DNA of 64,000 bases, from contig BPJD01000002.1 in assembly GCA_026004435.1 (NCBI GenBank), forward strand, positions 1 to 64,000, read 5' to 3'. This document shows, piece by piece, positions 8,691 to 17,465 of the stretch. The notes under the pieces were generated by a model, which was not told where the DNA came from, searched no databases, and worked only from the letters and a program-made list of their open reading frames with translations. Made by a program: the position numbers and the translations under genes. Numbering within the stretch: the first letter of the stretch is position 1; every line of letters begins with the position of its first letter. Origin of the DNA: Patescibacteria group bacterium (lineage in GTDB: Bacteria > Patescibacteriota > Microgenomatia > UBA1406 > GWC2-37-13).

Positions 8691-9803
8691 ATGACGATTA
8701 ATATAAAAAAAGATGTCTTAAAAGACAAACTTCAGTTCAGCAGTTTATTTACCAAAAATTCTTTGATACAACCAAGCTTAGGCAATATTATGTTTGTGTT
8801 TAAAAAAAATAAATTATTTATTTATGCCAGCAACTTATCTTCTTTTTATACAACATCTGTTTCTATAGAAACTGATTTAAAAGAACCAAAAGAGGTTGTG
8901 TTTGATCCAAAAAAGCTTATTGAGATTTTATCTTTTGTTCAGGATGATCAAGTAAGTTTTGTTTTAGATGATAAATATTTATCCTTTAAATCAAGCAATG
9001 TTAAGGCAAAATTTCCAGTATCTACAGCCAATCAGTACCCCCAGCCGCCAGAGATAAAAAATACAGTTGATTATAAAACAGCAGATCTTGTTTCCAGTAT
9101 TGAGTCTGTTTTGTTTTCTTCTGCAAATGATGATACAAAACCAGCATTAACAGGTATCAATTTTACAAAACAGGATGATAAACTCCTTATTGCTTCAACT
9201 GATGGTTTTAGGTTATCAGTTTTTTCAGCAGAGAATCTTGATTTTTCAAATTTGTCTCAGGACTCGGTTGTTATACCAGCTGAGTTTTTATCAGTAGTCT
9301 TAAGGCGAATCAAAGAAAAAAAGCAAGTTAAGCTTGGCTTTGATTCTAAAGAAAAACTGTTTTATTTTGGAGTAGAGGAGGATAATTTTTATACTCGTAT
9401 TATAGATGAGACCTTTCCTCCTTTTTTGCAGGTTATTCCTGAAAACTTTAATCTGTTTGTTGAGGTTGATAAGGAAAGCTTTATTAAAAATATTAAGATT
9501 GCCTCTGTTTTTGCCAAAGACTTTTCAAATGTTGTTGTGTTTGATATAGCCAAGAATGGTTTTAATATCTATCCAAGAAGCGATGAGTCAGAAGGTGACG
9601 GTGAGGTTTTTCAGTCAGCAAAAGTTAAAGGAGAGCCTTTAAAAATAGCCTTTAACTTTAAGTATGTTTTAGATTTTTTAAATAACATTAAAGGAGATAT
9701 AGTTGAGATTAATATTGTTTCGTCTCAGGCTCCTGCCCTTTTTAGAATAAAAGAGGATAAAAACTTTATTCACATTATAATGCCTGTAAAAATTAATGTT
9801 TAA
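8691..9803 (+). CDS. dnaN: DNA polymerase III beta subunit (sliding clamp)
   Basis: The clamp encircles DNA as a dimer and tethers the polymerase. The length of 370 residues is normal. Three repeated clamp domains are recognisable, including LTGINF and ASTDGFRLSVF in the middle domain and a C-terminal HIIMPVKI, which matches the usual MPMR(L/I) end apart from the Arg. It lies directly after dnaA, as in most bacteria. No Shine-Dalgarno site precedes the ATG at 8691. Confidence 0.93.
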   Translation: MTINIKKDVLKDKLQFSSLFTKNSLIQPSLGNIMFVFKKNKLFIYASNLSSFYTTSVSIETDLKEPKEVVFDPKKLIEILSFVQDDQVSFVLDDKYLSFKSSNVKAKFPVSTANQYPQPPEIKNTVDYKTADLVSSIESVLFSSANDDTKPALTGINFTKQDDKLLIASTDGFRLSVFSAENLDFSNLSQDSVVIPAEFLSVVLRRIKEKKQVKLGFDSKEKLFYFGVEEDNFYTRIIDETFPPFLQVIPENFNLFVEVDKESFIKNIKIASVFAKDFSNVVVFDIAKNGFNIYPRSDESEGDGEVFQSAKVKGEPLKIAFNFKYVLDFLNNIKGDIVEINIVSSQAPALFRIKEDKNFIHIIMPVKINV

Positions 9804-9816
9804 GTATTAAGCAGTT

Positions 9817-10677
9817 TTACAACTCAAAGATTCGAGTTTTTTTATCAACAGCTGGTTTTACATGAGATAAAAATCTTTCTGTGCTTGACAATCTCTTGTG
9901 CCCTACGATTTGAGCCACATACTCAATTGAGGCTCCGTTAGATAACTGATGAGCTATAAATGTGTTTCTTAGGTCATTGACTGTTGCGTTTTCTATGCCA
10001 ACATCATCAAAGCATCTGCTGATAATCTGCCTGATGTTTCTAATAAGCAGTGGTGTTCCTTTTCTGGTTACAAACAAGTGAGTATCTTTTGTTTGAGGTC
10101 TGACTTTAAGGTATTCTTCAATAGCTTTTTTTGCAGGCTCTGTTAGAGGTATTTCTCTTTCTGGAGTTGTGCCGTACTTTTTTATTATTAATGTGTTTTC
10201 TTTTATGTCATCAAGGTGAATATTAGCCAGCTCTCCTATCTTAAGTCCTGTTTGCAGAATTAGCTCGACCATAGCATAAGTTCTTGTATCTTTTTTAGCA
10301 TAGTCTCTTAATGCCATATACTCAAGTTTGCTTAAGATTCTTGGTGGGTTTATCTTTTGTTTTGGGTGCGCTACATCCAGTGCAGGATTGTATGTAATTA
10401 TACCCTCGTTTTTTAGAAACTTAAAAAAGGTTCGGATTGAGTTGAGTTTTCTTGAGGCTGATTTTTTTGTATAGTTGTTGTTTATAAGTTCATTAATAAA
10501 CTCTTCAATATGAGTTTTTTTAACTTCTCTTACATCCTCAATCTCTTTTTTAGTTAAGAACCCAATAAACTGCTCTAAATCTTTTTTGTAGGCAATTATA
10601 GTAAAGTTTGATTTGCCTTGTTCCTGCAGTGTTTTTATAAATTTGTCCAAAATTTTTGCTGGTGTCTCAGGTATCAT
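9817..10677 (-). CDS. Xer-type tyrosine recombinase homologue lacking catalytic residues
   Basis: This 286-residue protein has the complete Xer layout: an N-terminal SAM-like core-binding domain (about 1-90) and a C-terminal catalytic fold. Several hallmark residues are changed. The first Arg of the TGLRxxEL box is Lys146 (TGLKIGEL), the His of the HxLR box is Asn234 (NDLRNTF, Arg237 kept), and the nucleophilic Tyr is Phe269 (STERFLSHV). Gly259-His260 is kept. The frame is intact, so it is probably expressed but unable to cleave DNA in the normal way. A role as a DNA-binding or accessory protein is inference. It is convergent with dnaN, 13 bp away. Confidence 0.75.
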   Translation of the reverse strand: MIPETPAKILDKFIKTLQEQGKSNFTIIAYKKDLEQFIGFLTKKEIEDVREVKKTHIEEFINELINNNYTKKSASRKLNSIRTFFKFLKNEGIITYNPALDVAHPKQKINPPRILSKLEYMALRDYAKKDTRTYAMVELILQTGLKIGELANIHLDDIKENTLIIKKYGTTPEREIPLTEPAKKAIEEYLKVRPQTKDTHLFVTRKGTPLLIRNIRQIISRCFDDVGIENATVNDLRNTFIAHQLSNGASIEYVAQIVGHKRLSSTERFLSHVKPAVDKKTRIFEL

Positions 10678-10849
10678 AATATCAGCCTATAATATAACAT
10701 ACAAATATTAAAAAAACAATATATTTTTTGACCTATTGTAATTTTTAAATGCAGTTTATTTTTAACCTTAAGTAAAAGGTTGTTTTTATCTTAATTAGTT
10801 ATGCAATTTTTGATCTTGACATCTTTTTAAAAAAAGCCACAATATAAAT

Positions 10850-11554
10850 ATGGATAATATTTCACTGCTTAAGGAAAAAATAAAAAAATTAAGCCAGGAT
10901 TATCAAAAAGAAAAAAAGGAGAGAGAGTCAGCTGTTGAGTTGTCTGACAATGATCAAACTGCAAAACAACAAAGTTTGTCGGAGCAGTCAAATAAGATCA
11001 ATAAGACTCAGGCAGATGAATTAACTAATAAGAGACAACAGTTGGGGTCAGTCTTATATGAGTGGAGAGCTCCTTTAAGGCCTTATAAAAGATTCAACTT
11101 CAAGGTCTTAAGATTTTTTTTAGCCTTCACTTTGCTTATTGGTTTGTTGTTTTATTTGTTTAATGCGTACAGCCTGTTGTTGACTTTTATAACAGTAATA
11201 TTTTTAATCTTTGCTTTTTTAATAACACCTCCTCCTGCTGTTACAAACAGAATATCCTTATTTGGCATTGAAACAGGTGATTTAATTCTGCACTGGGAGA
11301 ACTTTAGTTTTTTTTATGTTGAAAAAAAGTTTGATTTTTTCATTATAAATTTGTTTTTGTACTCTCCTGTAGCAACCAAAATTATGTTGGTTGTTGAGTC
11401 TGAAGAAGAGAAGAACCTAATAGTTGATATCTTATCAAGTGTCTTGCCTTATAAGAAGAATGTAAACCGCAGTTTGTTTGATAAGTTTCTTGATTTCTTT
11501 GAGGAGTTAGTTGCAGATAATCAAGCTACATCAAAGCGAGTAGCTTCGTCTTAA
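10850..11554 (+). CDS. Membrane protein with N-terminal coiled coil, unknown function
   Basis: This 234-residue protein has a charged, coiled-coil-like N-terminus (about residues 1-65, Lys/Glu/Gln rich). Two adjacent membrane helices follow (about 83-127), then a cytoplasmic C-terminal domain of about 100 residues. The only distinct motif is WRAPLRPYKRFNFK just before the membrane hairpin. I do not recognise the family. The 3' end overlaps the convergent PIN-domain gene by 29 nt. Confidence 0.6.
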   Translation: MDNISLLKEKIKKLSQDYQKEKKERESAVELSDNDQTAKQQSLSEQSNKINKTQADELTNKRQQLGSVLYEWRAPLRPYKRFNFKVLRFFLAFTLLIGLLFYLFNAYSLLLTFITVIFLIFAFLITPPPAVTNRISLFGIETGDLILHWENFSFFYVEKKFDFFIINLFLYSPVATKIMLVVESEEEKNLIVDILSSVLPYKKNVNRSLFDKFLDFFEELVADNQATSKRVASS

Positions 11555-12152
11555 ACTCTTCTGCAGGAACTGTTTTTATGCCTAACCGTTTAGCCCAAGT
11601 AAGAACTCCTTCATCTGTTGTTGTCAGATAAGCATCAAGTTCTTTTGCCAATAGCAGTATATCAACATCTGTTGTGCTGTCTAAGAAATTTGTTCTTATG
11701 GCTTTTCTAAAACGATCTCTTAATTTATTGATTGTAGGGGCTAGAAAAAGCTCTTTTTCTGCTTTGCTGTCAAATTTGTTTTCTTGGTTTAAGGCAAGTT
11801 CAAAGATCTGCCTAATTTGCTCTTCAGATACTTTTAAAGCCCTAAAAGTTCTGTTTCTGATATCTTTAATTAATTCATAGATAAAATTGCCAGGAATCAT
11901 AATTTTTTCTCTTTCCGGAGTTTTGATAGTTACAAGAGAAAAAAAAGTCTTTAGTTCTTCAGGTTTTTCTTCAAAAAAACTGTTTATTTCTTCATAGACA
12001 GAGTGAGGTATAAAAAACTCAGCTCTTTGTTTTTTTGCTAATGATTCTATTAAAGGATTAAGTTTTGATAACAACTCTGTTGTGTTAGAGCCTAAATCCT
12101 TAATTTCTTCTAAGTTAAATAAAATGTTTGTATCAATTACGAATTTCTTCAT
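11526..12152 (-). CDS. PIN-domain protein of the RNA-ligase-partner type
   Basis: This is a 208-residue PIN-fold nuclease-like protein. It has the N-terminal acidic motif VIDTNILFN, a central acidic helix and the C-terminal pair STTDVDILLLAKELDA and TTDEGVLTWAKRLG. The DVD..LLAKEL..TTDEG pattern resembles the 'RNA ligase partner protein' family, usually encoded next to an ATP-dependent RNA ligase. Here the gene upstream (12155-12934), two bases away, has no ligase motif such as KxDG. The product could act in RNA processing or be a solitary PIN nuclease. Confidence 0.65.
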   Translation of the reverse strand: MKKFVIDTNILFNLEEIKDLGSNTTELLSKLNPLIESLAKKQRAEFFIPHSVYEEINSFFEEKPEELKTFFSLVTIKTPEREKIMIPGNFIYELIKDIRNRTFRALKVSEEQIRQIFELALNQENKFDSKAEKELFLAPTINKLRDRFRKAIRTNFLDSTTDVDILLLAKELDAYLTTTDEGVLTWAKRLGIKTVPAEEFKTKLLALM

Positions 12153-12154
12153 TA

Positions 12155-12934
12155 CTATATTTTATCATTTTTTATTTGTCCTAAGAACTCAATACTGGGT
12201 GATTTACTTGAGTGCTTGTGGTTTAGTTCAAAGATCGGCAACTTCTTATATTTATTGGTTATGGCTTCCCAAAAGATAAAATCAACCTCTGTTGTTAGCA
12301 TTTGGTAAAAAAAGATTTCATCAAGATCAGCAGAGTAGAGTGGTTTTATAGCTTTTTTGCCAAATAATAAATTAGACAAACTTTTAATTTTATTAAATAA
12401 CAACTTTTGATTAAAAATCAACAGATACAAAGTCTTTTTATAGAGATCTTTGATCATTGGATAAATTACATACTCTGTTTTGTTGATTATAATTGCTGAG
12501 AATTTATTAAAAACTTGAGCAAACTGCGGGTCAGAGTAAAATTTGTCTGGTGTTAAAATTAATTGATCTTTTTTGTAATTTTTATAACTAGCATTAATTA
12601 AATTGATAAAACAACATTGAGTGTCTTGGTTGTGTGTTATTAGATTTTTGCCGAATATGCTTGTGTAAATTTGCTTTATTTTGTTTTTGTCAAGCTCAAA
12701 ACCATAGCTGTCTATGGTTTTATTTAGGCTAAAAAATATTCCTAGATCACCTCCGAGAAACAGCAGCTGGAGGTTGTTTTCAAACAAGGTTACAGGGTTT
12801 GAGTCAATGCAGTAAACAGGGCTTTCAGACTGCTTACTTTTGTATAAGAGATTATCTAAGTTTGCTTCTAATAATTTTTTTGTAACCATATTTTTTATGC
12901 TTCTATTATTATAGAATCTGATTAGTTTGTTCAA
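12155..12934 (-). CDS. Hypothetical protein, probably co-transcribed with the PIN gene
   Basis: This 259-residue soluble protein is rich in Lys, Asn, Ile and Phe, with no membrane segment, signal peptide or recognisable motif. Two bases separate its stop from the start of the PIN gene downstream, so they probably share an mRNA. The C-terminus contains EVDFIFWEAITNKYKKLPIF, which could be a nuclease-like or scaffold element, but I cannot assign it. Confidence 0.5.
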   Translation of the reverse strand: MNKLIRFYNNRSIKNMVTKKLLEANLDNLLYKSKQSESPVYCIDSNPVTLFENNLQLLFLGGDLGIFFSLNKTIDSYGFELDKNKIKQIYTSIFGKNLITHNQDTQCCFINLINASYKNYKKDQLILTPDKFYSDPQFAQVFNKFSAIIINKTEYVIYPMIKDLYKKTLYLLIFNQKLLFNKIKSLSNLLFGKKAIKPLYSADLDEIFFYQMLTTEVDFIFWEAITNKYKKLPIFELNHKHSSKSPSIEFLGQIKNDKI

Positions 12935-13036
12935 TAAATTATATAGCTAAATCTTAGTTTTTTATACAGAGTTTTGATCTCTTTGTTTTATAGCCTCCTT
13001 CAATTAGTTGCTCTATTTTTATATATTTTTTACTGC

Positions 13037-13065
13037 TTGACACACAAGGTGTAGTGGTTTATTCT
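13037..13065 (+). promoter_or_regulatory. nrdR-nrdJ promoter with internal inverted repeat
   Basis: TTGACA (13037-13042), a 17-nt spacer and TATTCT (13060-13065). The spacer region carries ACAC-AAG-GTGT, a short perfect inverted repeat resembling half of an NrdR box, which would allow NrdR to control its own operon. Confidence 0.55.
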
Positions 13066-13093
13066 ATGTTTGAACTCTAAATAAGTTTTAGAT

Positions 13094-13537
13094 ATGAAAT
13101 GTGTTTTTTGCTTAAACAGAACTACTGAGGTTGTGGAAACGCGCATTATAAATGATGGTTTAGTTATTAGAAGAAGAAGAAAATGCACTAAGTGCCAAAA
13201 ACGGTTTACGACCTATGAAAGGCTGGAGGTTTCTCCGGTTTTGGTGATAAAAAGAGATGGCAGAAGAGAAAAGTTTGATGAGCAAAAAATAAGGCAGGGA
13301 ATAATTAAAGCCAGTGAAAAGACTCAGATAACTAATGAAGATATAGATGAGATAGTTGATAAGGTCTGGAATAAAATAAGGCAGAGCAACTCAACTGAGA
13401 TAAAAAGTGTTCAGATAGGCAGGATAATTGCAGAGGAGTTGAAGAAAAAAGACAGAATAGCTTATATTAGATTTGCCAGTGTGTTTAAAAGATTTGTAGA
13501 TATAGAGGACTTAAGCAATGAAATAAAAAAGTTATAA
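13094..13537 (+). CDS. nrdR: Transcriptional regulator NrdR
   Basis: NrdR is an ATP/dATP-sensing repressor of ribonucleotide reductase genes. The 147-residue protein has the N-terminal zinc ribbon (CVFC at Cys3/Cys6 and CTKC about 30 residues on, then RFTTYER). An ATP-cone follows (VIKRDGRREKFDEQKI ... YIRFASVFKRF). It sits 16 bp before nrdJ in the same direction, the classic arrangement for direct control. An inverted repeat lies in the promoter. Confidence 0.95.
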   Translation: MKCVFCLNRTTEVVETRIINDGLVIRRRRKCTKCQKRFTTYERLEVSPVLVIKRDGRREKFDEQKIRQGIIKASEKTQITNEDIDEIVDKVWNKIRQSNSTEIKSVQIGRIIAEELKKKDRIAYIRFASVFKRFVDIEDLSNEIKKL

Positions 13538-13553
13538 ATTAAAAAAATTTTTT

Positions 13554-15896
13554 ATGAAACTATCTGATATACAAACAAAGGTCTTTTTAGATAGATATTC
13601 ACTTAAGAATCCAAAAGGAGAACCTGTTGAGAAAACACCTGAGGAACTTTGGAGAAGAGTAGCCAAAGCAATTGCCAGTAATGAAAAAACTGCAAAACTA
13701 AGAAAAGAATGGGAAAAAAACTACTACTGGGCAATGCAGGACTTTAAGTATGTTCCAGGAGGCAGGATATTAACAGGAGCAGGAACAGGTTATGGCGTTA
13801 CTTTTTACAATTGTTTTGTAATTCCATCACCCCAAGATTCGCGAGGAGGTATAGTTGATTGTCTAAAGAATATGATTGAGATTATGTCTCGTGGTGGAGG
13901 AGTTGGTATTAATCTATCTACTTTAAGACCAAGAGGATCAAGGGTTCTAAAGGTTAATGGGTTCTCTTCAGGTCCTATGAACTGGGCTGAGCTGTTTTCT
14001 CTGGCAACAAGAGATATTATTCAGCAGGGAGGTTCTAGAAGAGGTGCTTTAATGTTAATGTTGTGGGATTGGCACCCAGATATTGAAGAGTTTATAACTG
14101 TAAAGCAGGATCTAAACAGAATTAATGGTGCAAACTTATCTGTCTGCGTTTCAGATAAATTTATGGAAGCTGTTAGAAAAGATCAAGACTGGCAGTTAGT
14201 TTTTCCGGACACTACAGATCCAGAGTATGATGAGCTTTGGGATGGAGATATTGAAAAGTGGAAAAAATTAGGCAAAAAAGTAATTGTTCACAAAACAGTA
14301 AAGGCTAAAAAGATCTGGGATCTAATTGCAGAGGCGGCATGGAAGTCTGCTGAGCCTGGAGTTGTTTTTATGGAAAGATACAATAAACTTTATAATAATT
14401 GGTACTGGAATAAAGTAATCTGCGTTAATCCTTGTGGAGAAGAGGGACTTCCAGCCTGGGGAGTTTGTAATCTAGGCTCTGTAAACTTATCTGCTTTAGT
14501 AAAGGGTGATGGCATTAACTCTGAGGCAGAGTTTGATTTTGATTTGTTGAAAAAAATTGTACGCATAGGTGTTAGGTTTCAGGACAGTGTTATTGATCTA
14601 GATAATTATTTTTTTGAAGGAATTAGAAAGACTCAGCTTGAAGGAGAGAGAAGAATTGGATTAGGCACAATGGGTTTGGCTGATGCTTTAATCAAACTTA
14701 GAATAAGATATGGATCACAAGAGTCTTTAAAGTTTATAGATAAAGTTTATAAGATTATACGAGATGAGGCTTACAGAGAGTCTGCTAAATTAGCTAAAGA
14801 AAAGGGAAGTTTTCCTAAATTTGATAAAGAAAAGTACCTCAAAGGAGGTTTTGTTAAGCAGCTGCCAGTCTCGATTAAAAAGGAAATTGCAAAGAATGGC
14901 ATTAGAAATTCCTTATTGTTAATGCAGGCTCCTACAGGCTCAACCTCGTTATTTGCTGCTACAAGCTCTGGAATTGAGCCTGTCTTTGAGTTTGAGTTTT
15001 TGCGCAAAGACAGATTAGGAGAACATATCATAAGACACCCATTATGGGAGAAATGGTATAACAAACATAAACAAGATTATGACACTGGAAAAATAGCAAA
15101 ACCTGACTATTTTGTTTCATCAAATGACTTAACGCCAGAAGATCATGTTAGAGTGCAGGCTGTTATTCAAAAATATGTAGATGCTTCTATTTCCAAAACA
15201 GTAAATGCTCCCAACAGCTATACTGTAGATGATGTTAAAAAACTTTATAATTTAGCTTATGATCTGGGCTGTAAAGGTATTACTTTCTATAGAGAAGGAT
15301 CAAGAGATGCTGTTTTAGAAAGACTTGACAAAAAAGCAGAGGAGAAAAAAGAGGATAACCAGCCAAAGATTAAGCCACGGCCAATGGTTGTATCTGGAAC
15401 AACTTATAAAGTTAATACACCTGTAGGCACAGCCTTTGTTACTATAAACACAGACCCTGATAATGAATCTGAACCATTGGAAATTTTTATTAATGTAGGG
15501 AAAGCTGGATCAGATGTTGCGGCAATGGCAGAAGGATTAGGCAGAGTTATCTCTTTATTCTTAAGATCATCGTCTAAACTTGAGCCAAAAGAAAAGGTTA
15601 AGGAATTAATTAAGGAGTTAAAGGATATAGGTGGAGCTCGGGCTTTAGGTTTTGGCCAGAACAAGATAAGAAGTTTGCCGGATGCTGTTGCTAAGGTTTT
15701 ATCAACTCATTATAAAATTAAGGCAAATGGTTCTGCTAAAAACTATGATTTGCCTTTGTTGGTAAACTCACAAACGCAGGAGAGTTTAATTAAAAACGAG
15801 AGCTCTTTTGACCTTTGTCCAAGCTGCGGCGAGTTTAATTTTGTCCATGAAGAAGGTTGTAAAAAATGTTACTCCTGCGGACATAGTGAGTGTTAA
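13554..15896 (+). CDS. nrdJ: Adenosylcobalamin-dependent ribonucleotide reductase (class II)
   Basis: This enzyme reduces ribonucleotides to deoxyribonucleotides using a radical made from coenzyme B12. It has 780 residues. The catalytic barrel includes FYNCFV (Cys87), GGGVGIN, the active-site loop NPCGEEGLP (Asn292, Cys294, Glu296) and QAPTGSTSLFAATSSGIEP. The C-terminal TSCPD-like region ends with a zinc-ribbon-like tail (CPSC ... CKKCYSCGHSEC) that probably re-reduces the active site. No small radical subunit is present. It lies between nrdR and pduO with 6 bp to the latter, so B12 activation and use are encoded together. Confidence 0.95.
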   Translation: MKLSDIQTKVFLDRYSLKNPKGEPVEKTPEELWRRVAKAIASNEKTAKLRKEWEKNYYWAMQDFKYVPGGRILTGAGTGYGVTFYNCFVIPSPQDSRGGIVDCLKNMIEIMSRGGGVGINLSTLRPRGSRVLKVNGFSSGPMNWAELFSLATRDIIQQGGSRRGALMLMLWDWHPDIEEFITVKQDLNRINGANLSVCVSDKFMEAVRKDQDWQLVFPDTTDPEYDELWDGDIEKWKKLGKKVIVHKTVKAKKIWDLIAEAAWKSAEPGVVFMERYNKLYNNWYWNKVICVNPCGEEGLPAWGVCNLGSVNLSALVKGDGINSEAEFDFDLLKKIVRIGVRFQDSVIDLDNYFFEGIRKTQLEGERRIGLGTMGLADALIKLRIRYGSQESLKFIDKVYKIIRDEAYRESAKLAKEKGSFPKFDKEKYLKGGFVKQLPVSIKKEIAKNGIRNSLLLMQAPTGSTSLFAATSSGIEPVFEFEFLRKDRLGEHIIRHPLWEKWYNKHKQDYDTGKIAKPDYFVSSNDLTPEDHVRVQAVIQKYVDASISKTVNAPNSYTVDDVKKLYNLAYDLGCKGITFYREGSRDAVLERLDKKAEEKKEDNQPKIKPRPMVVSGTTYKVNTPVGTAFVTINTDPDNESEPLEIFINVGKAGSDVAAMAEGLGRVISLFLRSSSKLEPKEKVKELIKELKDIGGARALGFGQNKIRSLPDAVAKVLSTHYKIKANGSAKNYDLPLLVNSQTQESLIKNESSFDLCPSCGEFNFVHEEGCKKCYSCGHSEC

Positions 15897-15902
15897 TTTG
15901 CT

Positions 15903-16442
15903 ATGCCAAAGCTGTATACTAAAACAGGAGACTCTGGCACAAGCAGTTTGTTTTCTGGAAAAAGACTGAGTAAATCAGATAGAGTATTTGAGGCTTTAGG
16001 ACAAGTAGATGAACTTAATGCTTTAATAAGTTTAGGTTTGTCTAAAAACTATTTTAAAAAATTTAAAAATATTTTGCTTAAGATTCAGCATACAAACTAT
16101 CTGATAATGGCAGTTCTGGCAGGTGACAAAAGACCTATAGTTGAGTTAAAGGAGTTAATAGATAAGATTGAACAAAATATAGATTTTATCTTGTCAAAAA
16201 AGAATTTAGGCTTTAGGTTTTTATTGTTTAACACTAGTCTTGTTTCTGCTGAAGCTAATTTTTTAAGAGTTTCTGCAAGAAAAACAGAACGAGTTTTGGT
16301 CTCTTTTTTTAAAAAAAATCAACAGATAGACAACAGGACTAAACTGTTGATTTTATCTTATATAAACAGATTGTCAGATTTTTTCTTTGCGGTTGCTGTT
16401 TGGTATGATGAAGAAAAAACAGAATTGACTAGAGAAATTTAA
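15903..16442 (+). CDS. pduO: PduO-type ATP:cob(I)alamin adenosyltransferase
   Basis: This enzyme converts cob(I)alamin to adenosylcobalamin. The 179-residue protein begins with the family signature YTKTGDSGTSSLF, SKSDRVFEALGQVDELNA, and has the ATP-binding Arg motif RVSARKTERVLV near residue 123. It starts 6 bp after nrdJ and so provides the cofactor for the B12-dependent reductase in the same operon. No other cobalamin synthesis gene is seen, which suggests salvage of external B12. Confidence 0.92.
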   Translation: MPKLYTKTGDSGTSSLFSGKRLSKSDRVFEALGQVDELNALISLGLSKNYFKKFKNILLKIQHTNYLIMAVLAGDKRPIVELKELIDKIEQNIDFILSKKNLGFRFLLFNTSLVSAEANFLRVSARKTERVLVSFFKKNQQIDNRTKLLILSYINRLSDFFFAVAVWYDEEKTELTREI

Positions 16443-16443
16443 C

Positions 16444-16472
16444 TTGCTGAGTTCTTCTTCAAACATTATACT
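16444..16472 (+). promoter_or_regulatory. Promoter of a probably leaderless gene
   Basis: TTGCTG (16444-16449), a 17-nt spacer and TATACT (16467-16472), with only 8 nt to the ATG at 16481. Confidence 0.55.
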
Positions 16473-16480
16473 TATTAAGT

Positions 16481-16897
16481 ATGGTAAACTATACACACAT
16501 TGATGTAAAAAAGATACAAGAAAAATTCTATGCTGTCTCAGCTGGCGGTAAAGAAGGTTTTGCTCCTTTTGATTCTAAACAAGAGGTTTCTGCTGATTCT
16601 TCCAGTGTAGAGCAAGAACTTAATATAGAAAATAGAGTAGAGGTTAGACAAGAAGAGATTAAAGTAGATGACAGCTTAACAAAATTTGGTTTAAAACCAG
16701 TAAAGGTTGAGTTTGAAGATAATCAATCAAACAATCTTAATTTTGGAGTTAGTGATGATAAGATCTGGCAAGGTTTGCATGCTCCTGTAAACTCATCTTT
16801 GCGTTGGTTTTCAGAGTTTGTGGTCTATATATTGAAAAAGTTTAATATCAAGCTAAAAAAAGTTAATGGAAAGGTTGTTCGGGTATTGTCAGATTAA
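16481..16897 (+). CDS. Hypothetical protein with acidic linker
   Basis: This 138-residue protein has a short N-terminal segment (YTHIDVKKIQEKFYAV) and an acidic, probably disordered middle (about residues 35-80). A C-terminal part with a WFSEFVVYILKKFNIKLKK amphipathic helix follows. There is no signal peptide and no family I recognise. It has its own promoter and is convergent with the thioredoxin gene. Confidence 0.5.
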   Translation: MVNYTHIDVKKIQEKFYAVSAGGKEGFAPFDSKQEVSADSSSVEQELNIENRVEVRQEEIKVDDSLTKFGLKPVKVEFEDNQSNNLNFGVSDDKIWQGLHAPVNSSLRWFSEFVVYILKKFNIKLKKVNGKVVRVLSD

Positions 16898-16913
16898 CTA
16901 AATTCACTAAGTA

Positions 16914-17234
16914 TTAGATTACTTTTTCTATTTCTTCTAGGAATCCGTTTTTATCTCTTGCTCCTATAAACTCAGCGACTTTATTGCCGTCTTTGAAGAT
17001 CATAAAGGTTGGGATTGACATTACTGAGTATTGTTGGGCTAGATTCTGATTCTCGTCAACATTAATTTTTACAAATTTAAGTTTGTCTTTTAACTCTTCT
17101 GACAATTCTTCAAATATAGGAGCTGTAATTTTACAGGGTCCGCACCAGTCTGCGTAAAAATCTACAATAACTGGTACTTTAGATTCTATGACTTCTTTTT
17201 GAAAGTTGTCTGTAGTTATCTTTACAACTGACAT
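16914..17234 (-). CDS. trxA: Thioredoxin
   Basis: This is a 106-residue thiol-disulfide oxidoreductase with the active site WCGPCK and the conserved cis-Pro loop (SIPTFMIFKDG). The start is set at the ATG at 17232-17234, where the usual thioredoxin N-terminus begins (MSVVKITTDNF). A longer frame to 17465 would add 77 residues of low-complexity sequence with no match to the family, so I reject it. It can donate electrons to the class II ribonucleotide reductase, whose gene is nearby. Confidence 0.93.
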   Translation of the reverse strand: MSVVKITTDNFQKEVIESKVPVIVDFYADWCGPCKITAPIFEELSEELKDKLKFVKINVDENQNLAQQYSVMSIPTFMIFKDGNKVAEFIGARDKNGFLEEIEKVI

Positions 17235-17465
17235 ACCTAGATAAGTATAACAAAGATTATATATTTGTAAAGTATTTTTTTTAAAACTATGTGTTTTGGT
17301 ATTACATTGAGGTGTTAATGTATTAAAATCAATATATATGCAGTACAGATATTTTAGAGTTTTAGCAAAACAATTAATTATTCTGTTGCCGTTCTTATTT
17401 GTTTTTGACTGGTTTTTTATTAAAGAAAGAAGTCTTTTTTTACTATTAAAATTTTTAAATCTCAT
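17235..17465. other. Gap between divergent trxA and a membrane-protein gene
   Basis: This 231-bp AT-rich gap is open in the trxA frame, but the translation looks non-coding (many Asn, Lys, Tyr and Thr, no motif). It must hold both promoters; no clear consensus element was found. Confidence 0.35.

Noticed and set aside
17235-17465. 77-residue N-terminal extension of thioredoxin
   Set aside because: The translation has no signal peptide or motif and a standard thioredoxin start (MSVVKI) is available at 17234.
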